12,882 nt of DNA, from assembly GCA_003228965.1 (NCBI GenBank), contig QIGP01000037.1, forward strand, positions 1-12,882, given 5' to 3'. Positions 1-7,352 of this stretch are shown here, one piece after another (within the stretch, counting starts at the first letter, position 1; every line of letters begins with the position of its first letter). The notes beneath the pieces are model-generated. The model did not search any database. It was given only the letters and a program-made list of their open reading frames with translations, and was not told the origin of the DNA. The position numbers and the translations under genes were made by a program. Source of the DNA: Gammaproteobacteria bacterium. GTDB lineage: Bacteria; Pseudomonadota; Gammaproteobacteria; Steroidobacterales; SZUA-146.

Positions 1-359
1 CACTTGCAATGTGCACCGTGTGCTCGCAACGCCAGGATGCCATCGATTCTTTGGACGCGGCCGGAATTCCGTGGGAGCTTGTGACCGATACCAATAGCGA
101 GGATACCGTAAACGCCATGGTAGCGGCGGATCTTGCGATTACGCCGCAGGTAGAAACATCGATGGAACCCGGGTGCGTAGTTGTGCCTGAAGGTTTATCC
201 GAGCTGAGCGATGTTTACATAAACCTGTATACCGCAAAATCCAGTGACGCTCGTCTTGTCGAAAAAATCGCAGAGGTTACCGAGGAAGTGTATGCTCAGG
301 ATGAGCGCTGTTCTGCCCCTCCCAAAGATATACCCGACAAACTCCTCGATACCGGATAA
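1..359 (+). CDS. LysR-family regulator, C-terminal part (5' end outside window)
   Basis: An open frame enters from the left edge (codons from base 3) and stops at TAA 357-359, giving about 118 residues. The segments AAGIPWELV, VNAMVAADLAITP and the end LVEKIAEVTEEVYAQ follow the pattern of the second half of a LysR effector-binding domain: a strand after 'aLdaAGIpw', a helix with 'Vaa.lgit', then an aromatic/positive stretch and a final helix. The DNA-binding N-terminus lies outside the window, so the family call rests on the C-terminal half only. Any internal Met such as base 9 is not a real start. The hemolysin III gene begins 4 bases after the stop on the same strand, so the two are probably co-transcribed. 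The effector and target genes cannot be told. Confidence 0.72.
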   Translation, partial: LAMCTVCSQRQDAIDSLDAAGIPWELVTDTNSEDTVNAMVAADLAITPQVETSMEPGCVVVPEGLSELSDVYINLYTAKSSDARLVEKIAEVTEEVYAQDERCSAPPKDIPDKLLDTG

Positions 360-363
360 CACC

Positions 364-1014
364 ATGACGACAGCTCTTCCAACGCGAATTCAATCATCCA
401 GCGAAGAAGTTGCCAATGCATTGAGTCACGGGATAGCGCTGTTGCTTTCGCTGGTTGCCGTGCCTTGGCTCATTGTGTTCACGATACGCACAAATACGAC
501 GTCGGCGGTTGTGGGAGTCTGTATTTTTGGCGCCACTGTGATCCTGGCCTACCTCTCATCGATGGTGTATCACGCGTTGCCAAGTGGTGAAACCAAACGG
601 TTTTTTCGCACGCTCGATCACGTATCTATTTACTTACTGATTGCAGGAACGTACACGCCGTTTACGCTCGGCGTATTGAGTGGCCCTTGGGGTTGGACTT
701 TACTTGCCATCATCTGGGTGCTGGCTTTTATGGGCATTGTGTTCAAGACCCACAAAGGAGCAGGCTACAGTCGTCTGTCGACCCTGTTTTATATTCTTAT
801 GGGCTGGTTAGTCGTTGTCGCCATCGTGCCACTTTGGATGAACATGTCGAGCGCCGGACTTTTTTGGCTGGTGTCAGGTGGTTTGGCTTATACAGGAGGC
901 ACGGTGTTCTATGCGGCCCGCACCTTGCCGTACGCGCATCTAGTCTGGCATATATTTGTAATGACCGGAACGGCCTGTCACTTTGTCGCTATTACGTTTT
1001 ACGCCGCTCCGTGA
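364..1014 (+). CDS. trhA: Hemolysin III / TrhA-family seven-helix membrane protein
   Basis: This 216-residue integral membrane protein has about seven hydrophobic helices, the usual size for the TrhA/YqfA/hemolysin III family, which belongs to the PAQR superfamily of membrane-embedded metal hydrolase-like proteins. The family signatures are visible: S66-x3-H70 (SSMVYH), D85-H86 in LDHVSIYLLIAGTYTPF, and the C-terminal H192, H196 and H206 in HLVWH...CHF. In PAQR proteins these Ser, Asp and His residues form the putative metal site. I chose ATG 364 because the family normally starts just before the 'EE.AN..SHG' segment; the longer frame from 244 overlaps the LysR gene and is not needed. No strong ribosome site precedes it, in keeping with translational coupling to the LysR gene. 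Physiological role is unknown; related proteins affect membrane energetics and fluidity. Confidence 0.9.
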   Translation: MTTALPTRIQSSSEEVANALSHGIALLLSLVAVPWLIVFTIRTNTTSAVVGVCIFGATVILAYLSSMVYHALPSGETKRFFRTLDHVSIYLLIAGTYTPFTLGVLSGPWGWTLLAIIWVLAFMGIVFKTHKGAGYSRLSTLFYILMGWLVVVAIVPLWMNMSSAGLFWLVSGGLAYTGGTVFYAARTLPYAHLVWHIFVMTGTACHFVAITFYAAP

Positions 1015-1073
1015 GGAGAGGAAGCGCCTGGTGTCCAAGATAAACACAGCTGTGACGGTGAACGTTTACTGTT

Positions 1074-3284
1074 TTAGACCAGCTGCCGGCCAATGGGTAA
1101 CGTGCGAATACGCTTGCCGGTAGCAGCAAAAATAGCGTTACACAAAGCAGGAGCTGCCGTCGGGATACCCATCTCTCCACCGCCTGCGGGAGGGAAGCCA
1201 GTATTCATCAAATGCACTTCTACGTCAGGAGCGTCACGCATTTTCATGAGCGGATAGTTGGGGAAGTTGGTCTGCTCGATTTTGCCTTTTTTAACAGTGA
1301 TGCCGAGATTAATCGCGGTGGACAAGCCGTCGATTGTGCCTCCCATCATTTGCGCTTCAAGTCCGAGTGGATTAACAACGCGTCCAACATCGACGACACA
1401 CACACACCGGTGAATGCGGGGTTTGCCTTTTTCCACAGAAACTTCAATGGCGTGGGCAGCGTAGCCACCGAAGACAAAGTGCGAGGCAATGCCTATGCCG
1501 TGGCCTTTGGCAAGCGTGCGTCCGTAGCCGATTTCTTTAGCTACGCGTTCCGTGACCGCCTTCAACCGACCCGTATGAAACTTGGGACCACCGTGATCGC
1601 TGTAGTCGAGTTCACGTGGCTCGCCTAACATGGCGAGGCGCAGTTCGAGTGGATCGCGGCCTGTTTCGTGGGCTACTTCGTCCATAAAACTCTGCACAGG
1701 AAACGCAATAAAAGTGGGTGCCGGAGCGCGCCACCAGCCGCACAAAAGACCAAATTCAAGCTGCATAAATTCGGTTTTGTAGTTGTCGACACAGCCTGCA
1801 GGAAACTGGTCAGGTTCAACAACGGCCAGCCAGTCTTTCGCCCCGTCGTAACCTGTTTGGCCAAAAATCTTGCCGGTAGAGGCGGTCTTGTGGTGCCAGC
1901 TGTCGACGTTCTTGTCTTCGTCAAACGTGGCCGTGAATTTGTGCATACCAAACGGTCGGTAGTAGTCGTTCTGCAAATCGTCGTCTCGTGTCCACAGGAG
2001 CTTGACCGGACGTTTAATGTCTTGAGCAATAAGTACTGCTTCGGCAACAAAGTCTTTTTCAAGACGACGCCCAAAGCCACCTCCTGAACGAGGCATTTCA
2101 ACATCGATGTTGCTTTTGTCGATTCCCGTCATGGTGCTGACAAGGTCCGAGATGCGAGAGGGGACCTGCACGGAAGAAATTACCGTAACGTGATTATGCT
2201 TAATGTCGACCAGCGCGTTTTGTGGTTCCATAGTGCTGTGAGCAAGAAACGGTAATGTGTAGGTGTGTTCTACAGTACGTTCAGCCGGCGCGTCGGTAAT
2301 CAAAGCACCGTTTTCGCGTGCGCTCTGCCCACTGCCTTCCAAAGCTGTGCTCGCACGTTTTGCCAGTTCGTCGGTAGAGTCGTCGCCCCAAGGTCCTTTT
2401 TCCCAGCGTATTTTAAGCGCATCGCGGCCTTTGATAGCAGCCCATGTATCGTCGGCAACAACGGCCACGCCTGCGGCCATGTGTCCCGAAATACCTTTTA
2501 CAGGATCGGGTGCGGGCAGTTCTACAATGTGGCGAACGCCCGGAATTTTCTTCGCCGCTTTGGCGTTAACCGATTTGAGGTCACCGCCAAAGTAGGGGCA
2601 ACGCGCGACCACTGCTACCAGAGCACCGGGTACCATGGCGTCAATGCCGTAGTAGCCCCTGCCTGTCACAATATCCAGACCGTCGGCTGTGAGCGTTGGG
2701 TGACCAATAATGGAAAAGTCTTCGGGGTCTTTAAGCTTTGGTGCATCAGCCGGAAGCTCGCGTTGGGCAGCTTCATTGGCAAGCTCGCCGTAACTGAACG
2801 AGCGACCGTCCGGGTGATGTACTGCGCAGTCTTTAGTGGTGAGTTCGGAAGCTTTCGCCGACCAGCGGTGCGCGGCGGTGTCTACGAGCAGTTGCCGGGC
2901 TACGGCACCGACTGTGCGAAGTTCCTGGTAGCCACCTGGAATACTGGTGCTGCCACCGGCGCTTTGTCGGCCAAATTTGCTGGTGTGCCCGTCGTCGATG
3001 GTAATGGCCACGTAGGGTAGTTGCACCACTTTAACGGCAGACCACGGAATATCGAGTTCTTCAGCGACCAACATTGGCAGTGACGTTTTAACCCCCTGAC
3101 CAATTTCGGCACCACGCGCACCGATGGTGATGGCGTTATCCGGCGCAATGTTAATGTAAAGCCAGGGGTTGGTCAGTGCAGTTTTGTCCGCTGCGGCAAG
3201 TGACGGCAATTGAATGCTCAGCATGAGGCCGCCGCTTGCGGCAATGCTCAGCTGCATAAACTGGCGACGGGAGAGCGCGCTCAT
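1074..3284 (-). CDS. Molybdopterin-binding subunit of an aldehyde oxidase / isoquinoline 1-oxidoreductase-type enzyme (IorB-like)
   Basis: This 736-residue large subunit belongs to a xanthine-oxidase-family molybdenum hydroxylase and has the single-chain IorB length. It starts with a twin-arginine signal (SRRQFM at residues 5-10, then a hydrophobic stretch ending near LAAA at 32), so it is likely exported folded by Tat to the periplasm. The molybdopterin-family motif GGGFGRR is at 401-407, WWRAP at about 517-521, and the catalytic Glu is probably E704 in GGGEMGIP near the C-terminus. The enzyme would hydroxylate an aldehyde or N-heterocycle and pass electrons to the 2Fe-2S subunit encoded just upstream. 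Its ATG overlaps the stop of that gene (ATGA), with AGGAG a few bases upstream, so the two are translationally coupled. The substrate cannot be read from sequence. No cytochrome c or XdhC-type maturation gene lies next to it. Confidence 0.9.
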   Translation of the reverse strand: MSALSRRQFMQLSIAASGGLMLSIQLPSLAAADKTALTNPWLYINIAPDNAITIGARGAEIGQGVKTSLPMLVAEELDIPWSAVKVVQLPYVAITIDDGHTSKFGRQSAGGSTSIPGGYQELRTVGAVARQLLVDTAAHRWSAKASELTTKDCAVHHPDGRSFSYGELANEAAQRELPADAPKLKDPEDFSIIGHPTLTADGLDIVTGRGYYGIDAMVPGALVAVVARCPYFGGDLKSVNAKAAKKIPGVRHIVELPAPDPVKGISGHMAAGVAVVADDTWAAIKGRDALKIRWEKGPWGDDSTDELAKRASTALEGSGQSARENGALITDAPAERTVEHTYTLPFLAHSTMEPQNALVDIKHNHVTVISSVQVPSRISDLVSTMTGIDKSNIDVEMPRSGGGFGRRLEKDFVAEAVLIAQDIKRPVKLLWTRDDDLQNDYYRPFGMHKFTATFDEDKNVDSWHHKTASTGKIFGQTGYDGAKDWLAVVEPDQFPAGCVDNYKTEFMQLEFGLLCGWWRAPAPTFIAFPVQSFMDEVAHETGRDPLELRLAMLGEPRELDYSDHGGPKFHTGRLKAVTERVAKEIGYGRTLAKGHGIGIASHFVFGGYAAHAIEVSVEKGKPRIHRCVCVVDVGRVVNPLGLEAQMMGGTIDGLSTAINLGITVKKGKIEQTNFPNYPLMKMRDAPDVEVHLMNTGFPPAGGGEMGIPTAAPALCNAIFAATGKRIRTLPIGRQLV

Positions 3285-3796
3285 GACACGTCTCCTGGAG
3301 TTGCCGACTGATCGCCTGGCTTGCCTTTCTCGCGCTGACTTGTTTGTTTAAGCTTTGCGGCCGTTTTTATGGCGGCCCGAATACGGGGATAAGTGCCGCA
3401 CCGGCAAATGTTGGTAATGGTGGCAATGTCGTCGTCGTCCGGGTTCTCAACTCGCTCCAGCAGATCGGCGGCGGCCATAATCTGACCCGCCTGGCAGTAA
3501 CCACACTGTGGAACGTCGTGTTCAAGCCAGGCTTGCTGCACGGCGTGAAGCTCTTCACCGTTAGCCAGATGTTCAATAGTTCGAATGGTTCTACCTTCAA
3601 GGGAGGCAAGCACAGTGACGCAAGAGCGCTGGGCTTTGCCGTCGACGTGGACAGTGCAGGCGCCGCAGGCTGCGATGCCACAGCCAAATTTGGTGCCGGT
3701 CAGGCCAGCGTGGTCTCTTAAATACCACAACAGAGGCATATCGCTCGCACCATCGAACTCGACAGGGCGGCCATTTACTTCAAATTTGATCGTCAT
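3281..3796 (-). CDS. [2Fe-2S] subunit of the IorAB-type molybdenum hydroxylase (IorA-like)
   Basis: This 171-residue protein carries both iron-sulfur domains of the xanthine oxidase family. The N-terminal plant-ferredoxin-like cluster is bound by C39, C44, C47 (CGIAACGAC) and C59. The C-terminal four-helix domain has C98-x2-C101 (QCGYCQ) and C131-x-C133 (CRCG). It relays electrons from the molybdopterin site of the partner encoded immediately downstream; together they match the IorA/IorB pair. It has no signal peptide, so it would ride to the periplasm with the Tat-bearing large subunit, as is usual for this family. It is slightly longer than typical (about 150-160 residues) because of a polar tail rich in Lys, Gln and Gly. 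A good promoter lies about 45 bases upstream. No FAD subunit is present, as is normal for this subgroup. Confidence 0.93.
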   Translation of the reverse strand: MTIKFEVNGRPVEFDGASDMPLLWYLRDHAGLTGTKFGCGIAACGACTVHVDGKAQRSCVTVLASLEGRTIRTIEHLANGEELHAVQQAWLEHDVPQCGYCQAGQIMAAADLLERVENPDDDDIATITNICRCGTYPRIRAAIKTAAKLKQTSQREKGKPGDQSATPGDVS

Positions 3797-3839
3797 CGCT
3801 GCAGACCTTTTGTATACGTGGGGTTACGTAGGTTGTTCT

Positions 3840-3868
3840 ATCATACTCCCGGGGCTAGCGATCGCCAA
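3840..3868 (-). promoter_or_regulatory. Sigma70-type promoter of the iorAB-like operon
   Basis: On the minus strand TTGGCG (3868-3863) and TATGAT (3845-3840) are separated by exactly 17 bases, pointing at the 2Fe-2S subunit gene that starts at 3796. The spacer contains the palindromes GCGATCGC and CCCGGG, which could be operator elements, but no regulator gene is adjacent. Confidence 0.55.
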
Positions 3869-3918
3869 CTTAACCTCCGGAAATTCAGCGATTAACGGTG
3901 TTATTGCCGGGCACGGCT

Positions 3919-3947
3919 TTTACCCAATTGCGTAACTATTGTATGAT
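3919..3947 (+). promoter_or_regulatory. Possible sigma70 promoter for the Skp/OmpH gene
   Basis: TTTACC (3919-3924), a 17-base spacer and TATGAT (3942-3947) fit a sigma70 promoter. This would leave a leader of about 185 bases before the gene at 4140. In the rest of the 3797-4139 intergenic region I see only an imperfect inverted repeat near 4016-4034 (GATTTT...AAAATC) and no convincing gene. Confidence 0.3.
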
Positions 3948-4139
3948 GCGGGCGCCTGATCCTGCTACGTAGTAAGGACGGCAACAGACGCTGTGTCGGG
4001 TGACTAGCCTGAGACGATTTTTTGTAACAAAATCTGACAAGTAGGCGTGTTTGATCGCGATAAGCTCGTGAACTAATCGCCTAGTCGGTGTTCCAAAATA
4101 ACGATTGGCCTTTTATCAGGTCCGTACGGAGAATAAAGT

Positions 4140-4649
4140 ATGAGATTTACCCAGTTTTTAGCCGGTGCCTTGATGATGGCTACTGCAAGCCTCGCTGCCG
4201 CCGAAATTAATATTGCCATTTTGAACGTTCAGGGCGTTGTTTTGAGTTCCAACATGGCTGGCACCTTCAAAACCCAGCTCGAGCGAGAATTTAAACCACG
4301 TCAGGATGCACTCAAAGCGATGGCTGAAGAGCTGAAGAAAATACAGGAAGACGGTGCTCGTGATGCCGACTTTTTGAGCGACGATCAAAAGCGCGAACTA
4401 ACTCAAGCCTACGGCACGAAGCTCCGCGAGTTCCAGCAAATGCAAGCCGATATGGGTCGCGAGCAGCAGGAAAAAGAACAGGCGTTTGTTGAGAGCGTTC
4501 GTCCAAAGCTTGATACTGTGGTGAACCGCATTGTTGAGCAACGCAACATCGACCTCCTGTTAGACCGTCGGATGGTTCTGTTTGCCAAGGGCAGCACGGA
4601 GCTCGACATTAGTAAAGAAGCACTTGACGCATTGAATGCGGAAAAATAG
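4140..4649 (+). CDS. Periplasmic OmpH/Skp-family chaperone
   Basis: This 169-residue protein has a Sec signal peptide (about residues 1-21, hydrophobic core FLAGALMMATASLAA), followed by the OmpH/Skp fold: an N-terminal strand (INIAILNVQGVV), a long charged helical hairpin at about 40-130 rich in Lys, Glu and Gln, and a C-terminal IDLLLDRRMVLFA segment that completes the trimerisation sheet. Skp holds unfolded outer-membrane proteins in the periplasm on their way to the BAM complex. GGAG lies 8 bases before the ATG, which sets the start. Skp is usually encoded in the bamA-skp-lpxD cluster; here it stands alone with its own terminator, so it may be a second, paralogous copy. Confidence 0.88.
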   Translation: MRFTQFLAGALMMATASLAAAEINIAILNVQGVVLSSNMAGTFKTQLEREFKPRQDALKAMAEELKKIQEDGARDADFLSDDQKRELTQAYGTKLREFQQMQADMGREQQEKEQAFVESVRPKLDTVVNRIVEQRNIDLLLDRRMVLFAKGSTELDISKEALDALNAEK

Positions 4650-4668
4650 TTTCACCTAAACCGATTGG

Positions 4669-4703
4669 AAAAGCCGCACAGGATTACCAGCGCGGCTTTT
4701 TTT
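4669..4703 (+). terminator. Rho-independent terminator of the Skp/OmpH gene
   Basis: The stem AAAAGCCGC (4669-4677) pairs perfectly with GCGGCTTTT (4692-4700) across a 14-base loop and is followed by more T residues. It lies 20 bases after the stop codon. Confidence 0.88.
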
Positions 4704-4874
4704 ATACTTAAAATTCTCTATTGGTATGTGTTGTCACAACCTTTCCAGCAAAAGTTCACCCGTTGTACGCCGGTCGCGCACCCTGGTTTATGTACTTTAG
4801 TGACTTCGCACCCGTTTGACCCAATCCGGTTAATGTGCCTTTTGACGCCACAGACATCTGTCTCCTGTGATTAT

Positions 4875-4903
4875 CTTACACTGCAAAAGTGCTAGACTAA
4901 AAT
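4875..4903 (+). promoter_or_regulatory. Possible sigma70 promoter for the ECF sigma gene
   Basis: CTTACA (4875-4880), a 17-base spacer and TAAAAT (4898-4903) lie upstream of the sigma gene, implying a leader of about 120 bases. In the remainder of 4704-5031 I see no convincing gene; the 76-codon frame at 4665-4895 has no ribosome site and starts inside the terminator. Confidence 0.35.
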
Positions 4904-5031
4904 GCTGCGGACAGCCATACAGCTACACCATTGCAATAAGAAGCAGCTGGGGTCCCAAGTCCGGGTTGCCCTGAACGAAGTCCATGAAGGTGAGTCGGGT
5001 CAAGAATTAAGAATAAGAACGGAGGTAGGTA

Positions 5032-5592
5032 GTGTCAGATGTGACCGAGCTATTGTTGCAGTGGAATGAAGGCGACGAAGAAGCGCGGGCGCAACTGATG
5101 GAGAAAATCTACTCTGAACTACGAGCTATCGCCGCAAGGCACCTATCCAACGAGCGACACGCCATAGACCTGCAGCCTAGTGCTTTGGTCAACGAAGCGT
5201 ACATGCGCCTGATTAATCTCAACCGCATTGAGTGGCAGGACAGAGCTCACTTTTTCGCAATGTCCGCTCGCATCATGCGCGAGATACTCATTGATGAGGC
5301 ACGTAAACGCGGTGCGGCCAAACGCGACGGTGGCGTTCAGGTAACGCTTACCAATTTGGCGGGTAACAGTCAGAGTCCAACGACCAATGTGTTGATGATC
5401 CACGAAGCGCTAGAGCGTCTGGCTGAAGTCGATCCTGAACGGGCTCGCCTTGTCGAACTGAGGTTTTTCGCGGGACTCACTATTGAAGAAACGGCGGCGG
5501 TGCTTGGTAAGTCTTCAGCTACAGTAAAACGCAGTTGGGAAGTGGCGCGTGGTTGGTTGTTCCAGGTTATGAATAAGGGAAATACGCGCTAG
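5032..5592 (+). CDS. ECF sigma factor of the Ser/Thr-kinase-associated type (TIGR02999-like)
   Basis: This 186-residue sigma factor has only regions 2 and 4. Region 2 (about 20-95) contains LQPSALVNEAYMRL (47-60), RAHFFAMSARIMREILIDEARKR and the flanking core-binding helix. Region 4 (about 122-178) contains LVELRFFAGLTIEETAAVLG and the recognition helix SSATVKRSWEVARGWL. The pattern LQP(T/S)ALV..AY.RL plus AHFFA.(A/S)AR.MR marks the group often called TIGR02999 or ECF43, whose members usually sit beside a Ser/Thr kinase; in Vibrio parahaemolyticus the kinase PknT activates the sigma factor EcfP by phosphorylation. The start is GTG 5032, set by GGAGGT 5 bases upstream. No complete kinase or anti-sigma gene is in the window; only a kinase-like stub lies downstream on the other strand. 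Confidence 0.9.
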   Translation: MSDVTELLLQWNEGDEEARAQLMEKIYSELRAIAARHLSNERHAIDLQPSALVNEAYMRLINLNRIEWQDRAHFFAMSARIMREILIDEARKRGAAKRDGGVQVTLTNLAGNSQSPTTNVLMIHEALERLAEVDPERARLVELRFFAGLTIEETAAVLGKSSATVKRSWEVARGWLFQVMNKGNTR

Positions 5593-5652
5593 CCGCGACT
5601 GATTCTCGCAACCGCGTCTAGTCATCCACGACGCGTGCTCTTACATTTTAAG

Positions 5653-5856
5653 TCAAACCTCTGTTTCCCTGTCATCCAAACACAAAAACTCCCCTGAGTT
5701 CTCAATAGACTCCAGCAGCTCTTCAACCCCGCGTCGCAACTCAAGATCGTTGGCGCAGTTCGCGTCAAGAAACGACTGGCGCTCTTGCGTGCCAAGCCCG
5801 ACCAGCCGATCGCACAATTGCATGATTAATTTGTCCCGATCTGGAGTTCGGTTCAT
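5653..5856 (-). pseudogene. Stub resembling the N-terminal leader of an ECF-associated Ser/Thr kinase
   Basis: The minus-strand frame ends at 5653 and is open up to a GTG at 5922. I favour ATG 5856, which gives 67 residues starting MNRTPDRDK, although neither start has a good ribosome site. The segment LIMQLCDRLVGLGTQERQSF followed by LDANCANDLELRRGVEELLES and GEFL closely follows the pattern found before the kinase domain in sigma-linked Ser/Thr kinases: a helix, '..eRaaFLdeaCagDpeLRaeVe.LL', then 'g.FL'. The frame stops where the kinase domain should begin. No Gly-rich loop or HRD motif follows, and the sigma gene begins overlapping within about 60 bases on the other strand. It is either a decayed, inverted kinase gene or a small standalone protein reusing that leader. 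Confidence 0.5.
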
Positions 5857-6193
5857 ACAAGCAGGTCCAAATATTTGCGGGTTTAAAAAAGCCGAATTCC
5901 ATGGCCTCCTGCTGATATTCACACAGGATTGACATAAGAACGGGTGGCGCTCTTTATATTAAGGCGCAGAAGGGCCGTATTGAGGATCAGTTTTTGTTGT
6001 GTGACGAAATCAACAAGAACCCATGTATAGCAGAATTACGATGAAAAACAAGAGGGTAGTGATTTTTTCATGCGGTTTGAGCCAATTTCCCTAAGGTTTG
6101 CGCCTATATAACCAGGCACAGGTACGTTTATCCGTGCTTACAATCCGAACACAATCAAGCCGTTCTAAAGCGGTAATAATAAGGGGAAAGAAC

Positions 6194-6934
6194 ATGTCTT
6201 TTAGAAAGCTACTGGCGTTGGCCACGATTTTGTTTGGCCTAAGCAGCCAGGCGGCAACCACGCTCCAATTCACCACACCCAGCGGTACTACAGGACCTGG
6301 CGACGTTGTTGAAGTCTGGTTGACGCTGTCTACCGATACCGGTTTTACCTTTGACCCAGGCGATCCAGACGGAGATGGTTCCTACGGTGGTGCTATCGAT
6401 CCTTTTGATCTGCCTACCGGTGGATTCTCACCCGACGCCAATATGGGCGCCGGCGGTTTCATTGAGTTCGACTTCATCGAATTTGCAGGTGCATCTATTT
6501 CGGCTAGCTGCACCGGCTCGTTTGTGATTGATTCGGCCGGTGACTGCGGTCTTGGCGGCGGTGGCACTGACGACTATGACTTCAATTTCGGACCAGGCTG
6601 GTCACCGGGTGGTGGCGTATTTTCGTTGGCAGCTGGTGATAGCATCGACTTTCTCTGGGGCTCGTTTACACCGGTTGCCGGTGGTGCAACAGCTGGAACC
6701 TACGACTACTTTTCTGCCGGAATTGGTATCTTTTTCAGCGGAATCGGAATCGATGATTTTGGTGAAGAAGTCGAGGCGCCTGCGTTTCTCGGACTGGCCA
6801 CTACCTGTTCAGATGGCGATCCAGGCTGTTCGTTTAGCCGTACAGTTGCGCCAGTGCCTGTACCAGCCGCCGTATGGTTGTTTGCATCGGCATTGCTTGG
6901 CCTTACCACCATGAGTCGACGCAAGAGAGTTTAG
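6194..6934 (+). CDS. Secreted PEP-CTERM-sorted surface/exported protein
   Basis: This 246-residue protein has a Sec signal peptide (residues 1 to about 21, KLLALATILFGLSSQAA) and a classical PEP-CTERM tail at about 218-246: the VPVPAAVWLF motif, a hydrophobic helix FASALLGL, then the basic end SRRKRV. Such tails are recognised and cleaved by an exosortase in the inner membrane, usually in exopolysaccharide- or biofilm-forming Gram-negatives. The mature region is rich in Gly, Asp and Phe, largely beta-like and low in Lys, with cysteines in two pairs (ASCTG...GDCG and TTCSDGDPGCSF) that could form disulfides. I do not recognise a catalytic domain. ATG 6194 is preceded by AAGGGG at 7 bases and directly begins the signal peptide. 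No exosortase or polysaccharide gene is in the window. The neighbouring ECF sigma factor is a candidate regulator by position only. Confidence 0.87.
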   Translation: MSFRKLLALATILFGLSSQAATTLQFTTPSGTTGPGDVVEVWLTLSTDTGFTFDPGDPDGDGSYGGAIDPFDLPTGGFSPDANMGAGGFIEFDFIEFAGASISASCTGSFVIDSAGDCGLGGGGTDDYDFNFGPGWSPGGGVFSLAAGDSIDFLWGSFTPVAGGATAGTYDYFSAGIGIFFSGIGIDDFGEEVEAPAFLGLATTCSDGDPGCSFSRTVAPVPVPAAVWLFASALLGLTTMSRRKRV

Positions 6935-6961
6935 TTTTTCTGAAAGACTAAAGTTTGAGTT

Positions 6962-7000
6962 CATCAACACGATTGGTCGCTGCCCTCCATTGTGTTGATG
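6962..7000 (+). other. Inverted repeat after the PEP-CTERM gene
   Basis: CATCAACAC (6962-6970) pairs perfectly with GTGTTGATG (6992-7000) around a 21-base loop that can pair further (ATTGG/CCAT). It lies 27 bases after the stop codon. The following bases are not a clean T run, so it may be an mRNA 3'-end stabiliser or attenuator rather than a full terminator. Confidence 0.45.
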
Positions 7001-7117
7001 GGCTCTGTTTGATTGAGAATTCACCCGTAAGATAACGGAGAAGACAGACAAGGACGTTTCATTAGTGAGCCTTGGCGGTGTGGTGTTGTGGAATGCCCTA
7101 AACTCGCACCACCTTTC

Positions 7118-7164
7118 GACTGCATCGCGCAGTGTCAGCTGTTCGCGATGCGGTCTATTTTTTT
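7118..7164 (+). terminator. Strong rho-independent terminator
   Basis: GACTGCATCGCG (7118-7129) pairs with CGCGATGCGGTC (7144-7155) over 12 base pairs (one G-U) with a 14-base loop, followed by TATTTTTTT. It lies about 180 bases after the PEP-CTERM stop and terminates plus-strand transcription, either of that gene's long 3' UTR or of a small RNA from 7000-7164. Confidence 0.85.
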
Positions 7165-7239
7165 GGCACTTTGTAGCATTTAAAACGAGACGAGTATTCT
7201 TAGCGGGCTAAAACGCATGCTACGACCTACGTGTAAAGA

Positions 7240-7329
7240 ATGGCATATGGAATTTTTCGATTCAATTACCACGAAAAAGGGCTAATTGAAGAATCTGTTG
7301 AAGTGTGGGTAGATATGGAGAGTGAGTAA
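7240..7329 (+). CDS. Possible very small protein (29 codons)
   Basis: ATG 7240 opens 29 codons ending at TAA 7327-7329, with sequence beginning MAYGIFRFNYHEKG and ending VWVDMESE. The composition looks protein-like (mixed aromatic and acidic), but the only ribosome-site candidate is a weak TAAAG immediately upstream and no homologue is recognised. It is the only coding candidate in the 6935-7352 gap, apart from the hairpin and terminator listed separately. It may be chance. Confidence 0.18.
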   Translation: MAYGIFRFNYHEKGLIEESVEVWVDMESE

Positions 7330-7352
7330 GTGATTGGCCCGTAGGCTAAAGG

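Noticed and set aside
1212..3020. Several long plus-strand frames opposite the iorB-like gene
   Set aside because: They are shadows of the strongly supported minus-strand gene and have no family motifs.
4665..4895. 76-codon frame after the Skp gene
   Set aside because: It begins just before and runs through the terminator stem, has no ribosome site, and has no recognisable protein pattern.
5795..5902. Minus-strand ATG at 5902 following AGGAGG
   Set aside because: The spacing to the ATG is only 2 bases, and the frame yields a short peptide with no likeness to the kinase leader.
5013..5943. Shared ATAAGAACGG at 5013-5022 and 5934-5943 as a sigma-dependent promoter motif
   Set aside because: The first copy merges into the sigma gene's ribosome site, so it cannot be that gene's promoter; a 10-base match is weak evidence.
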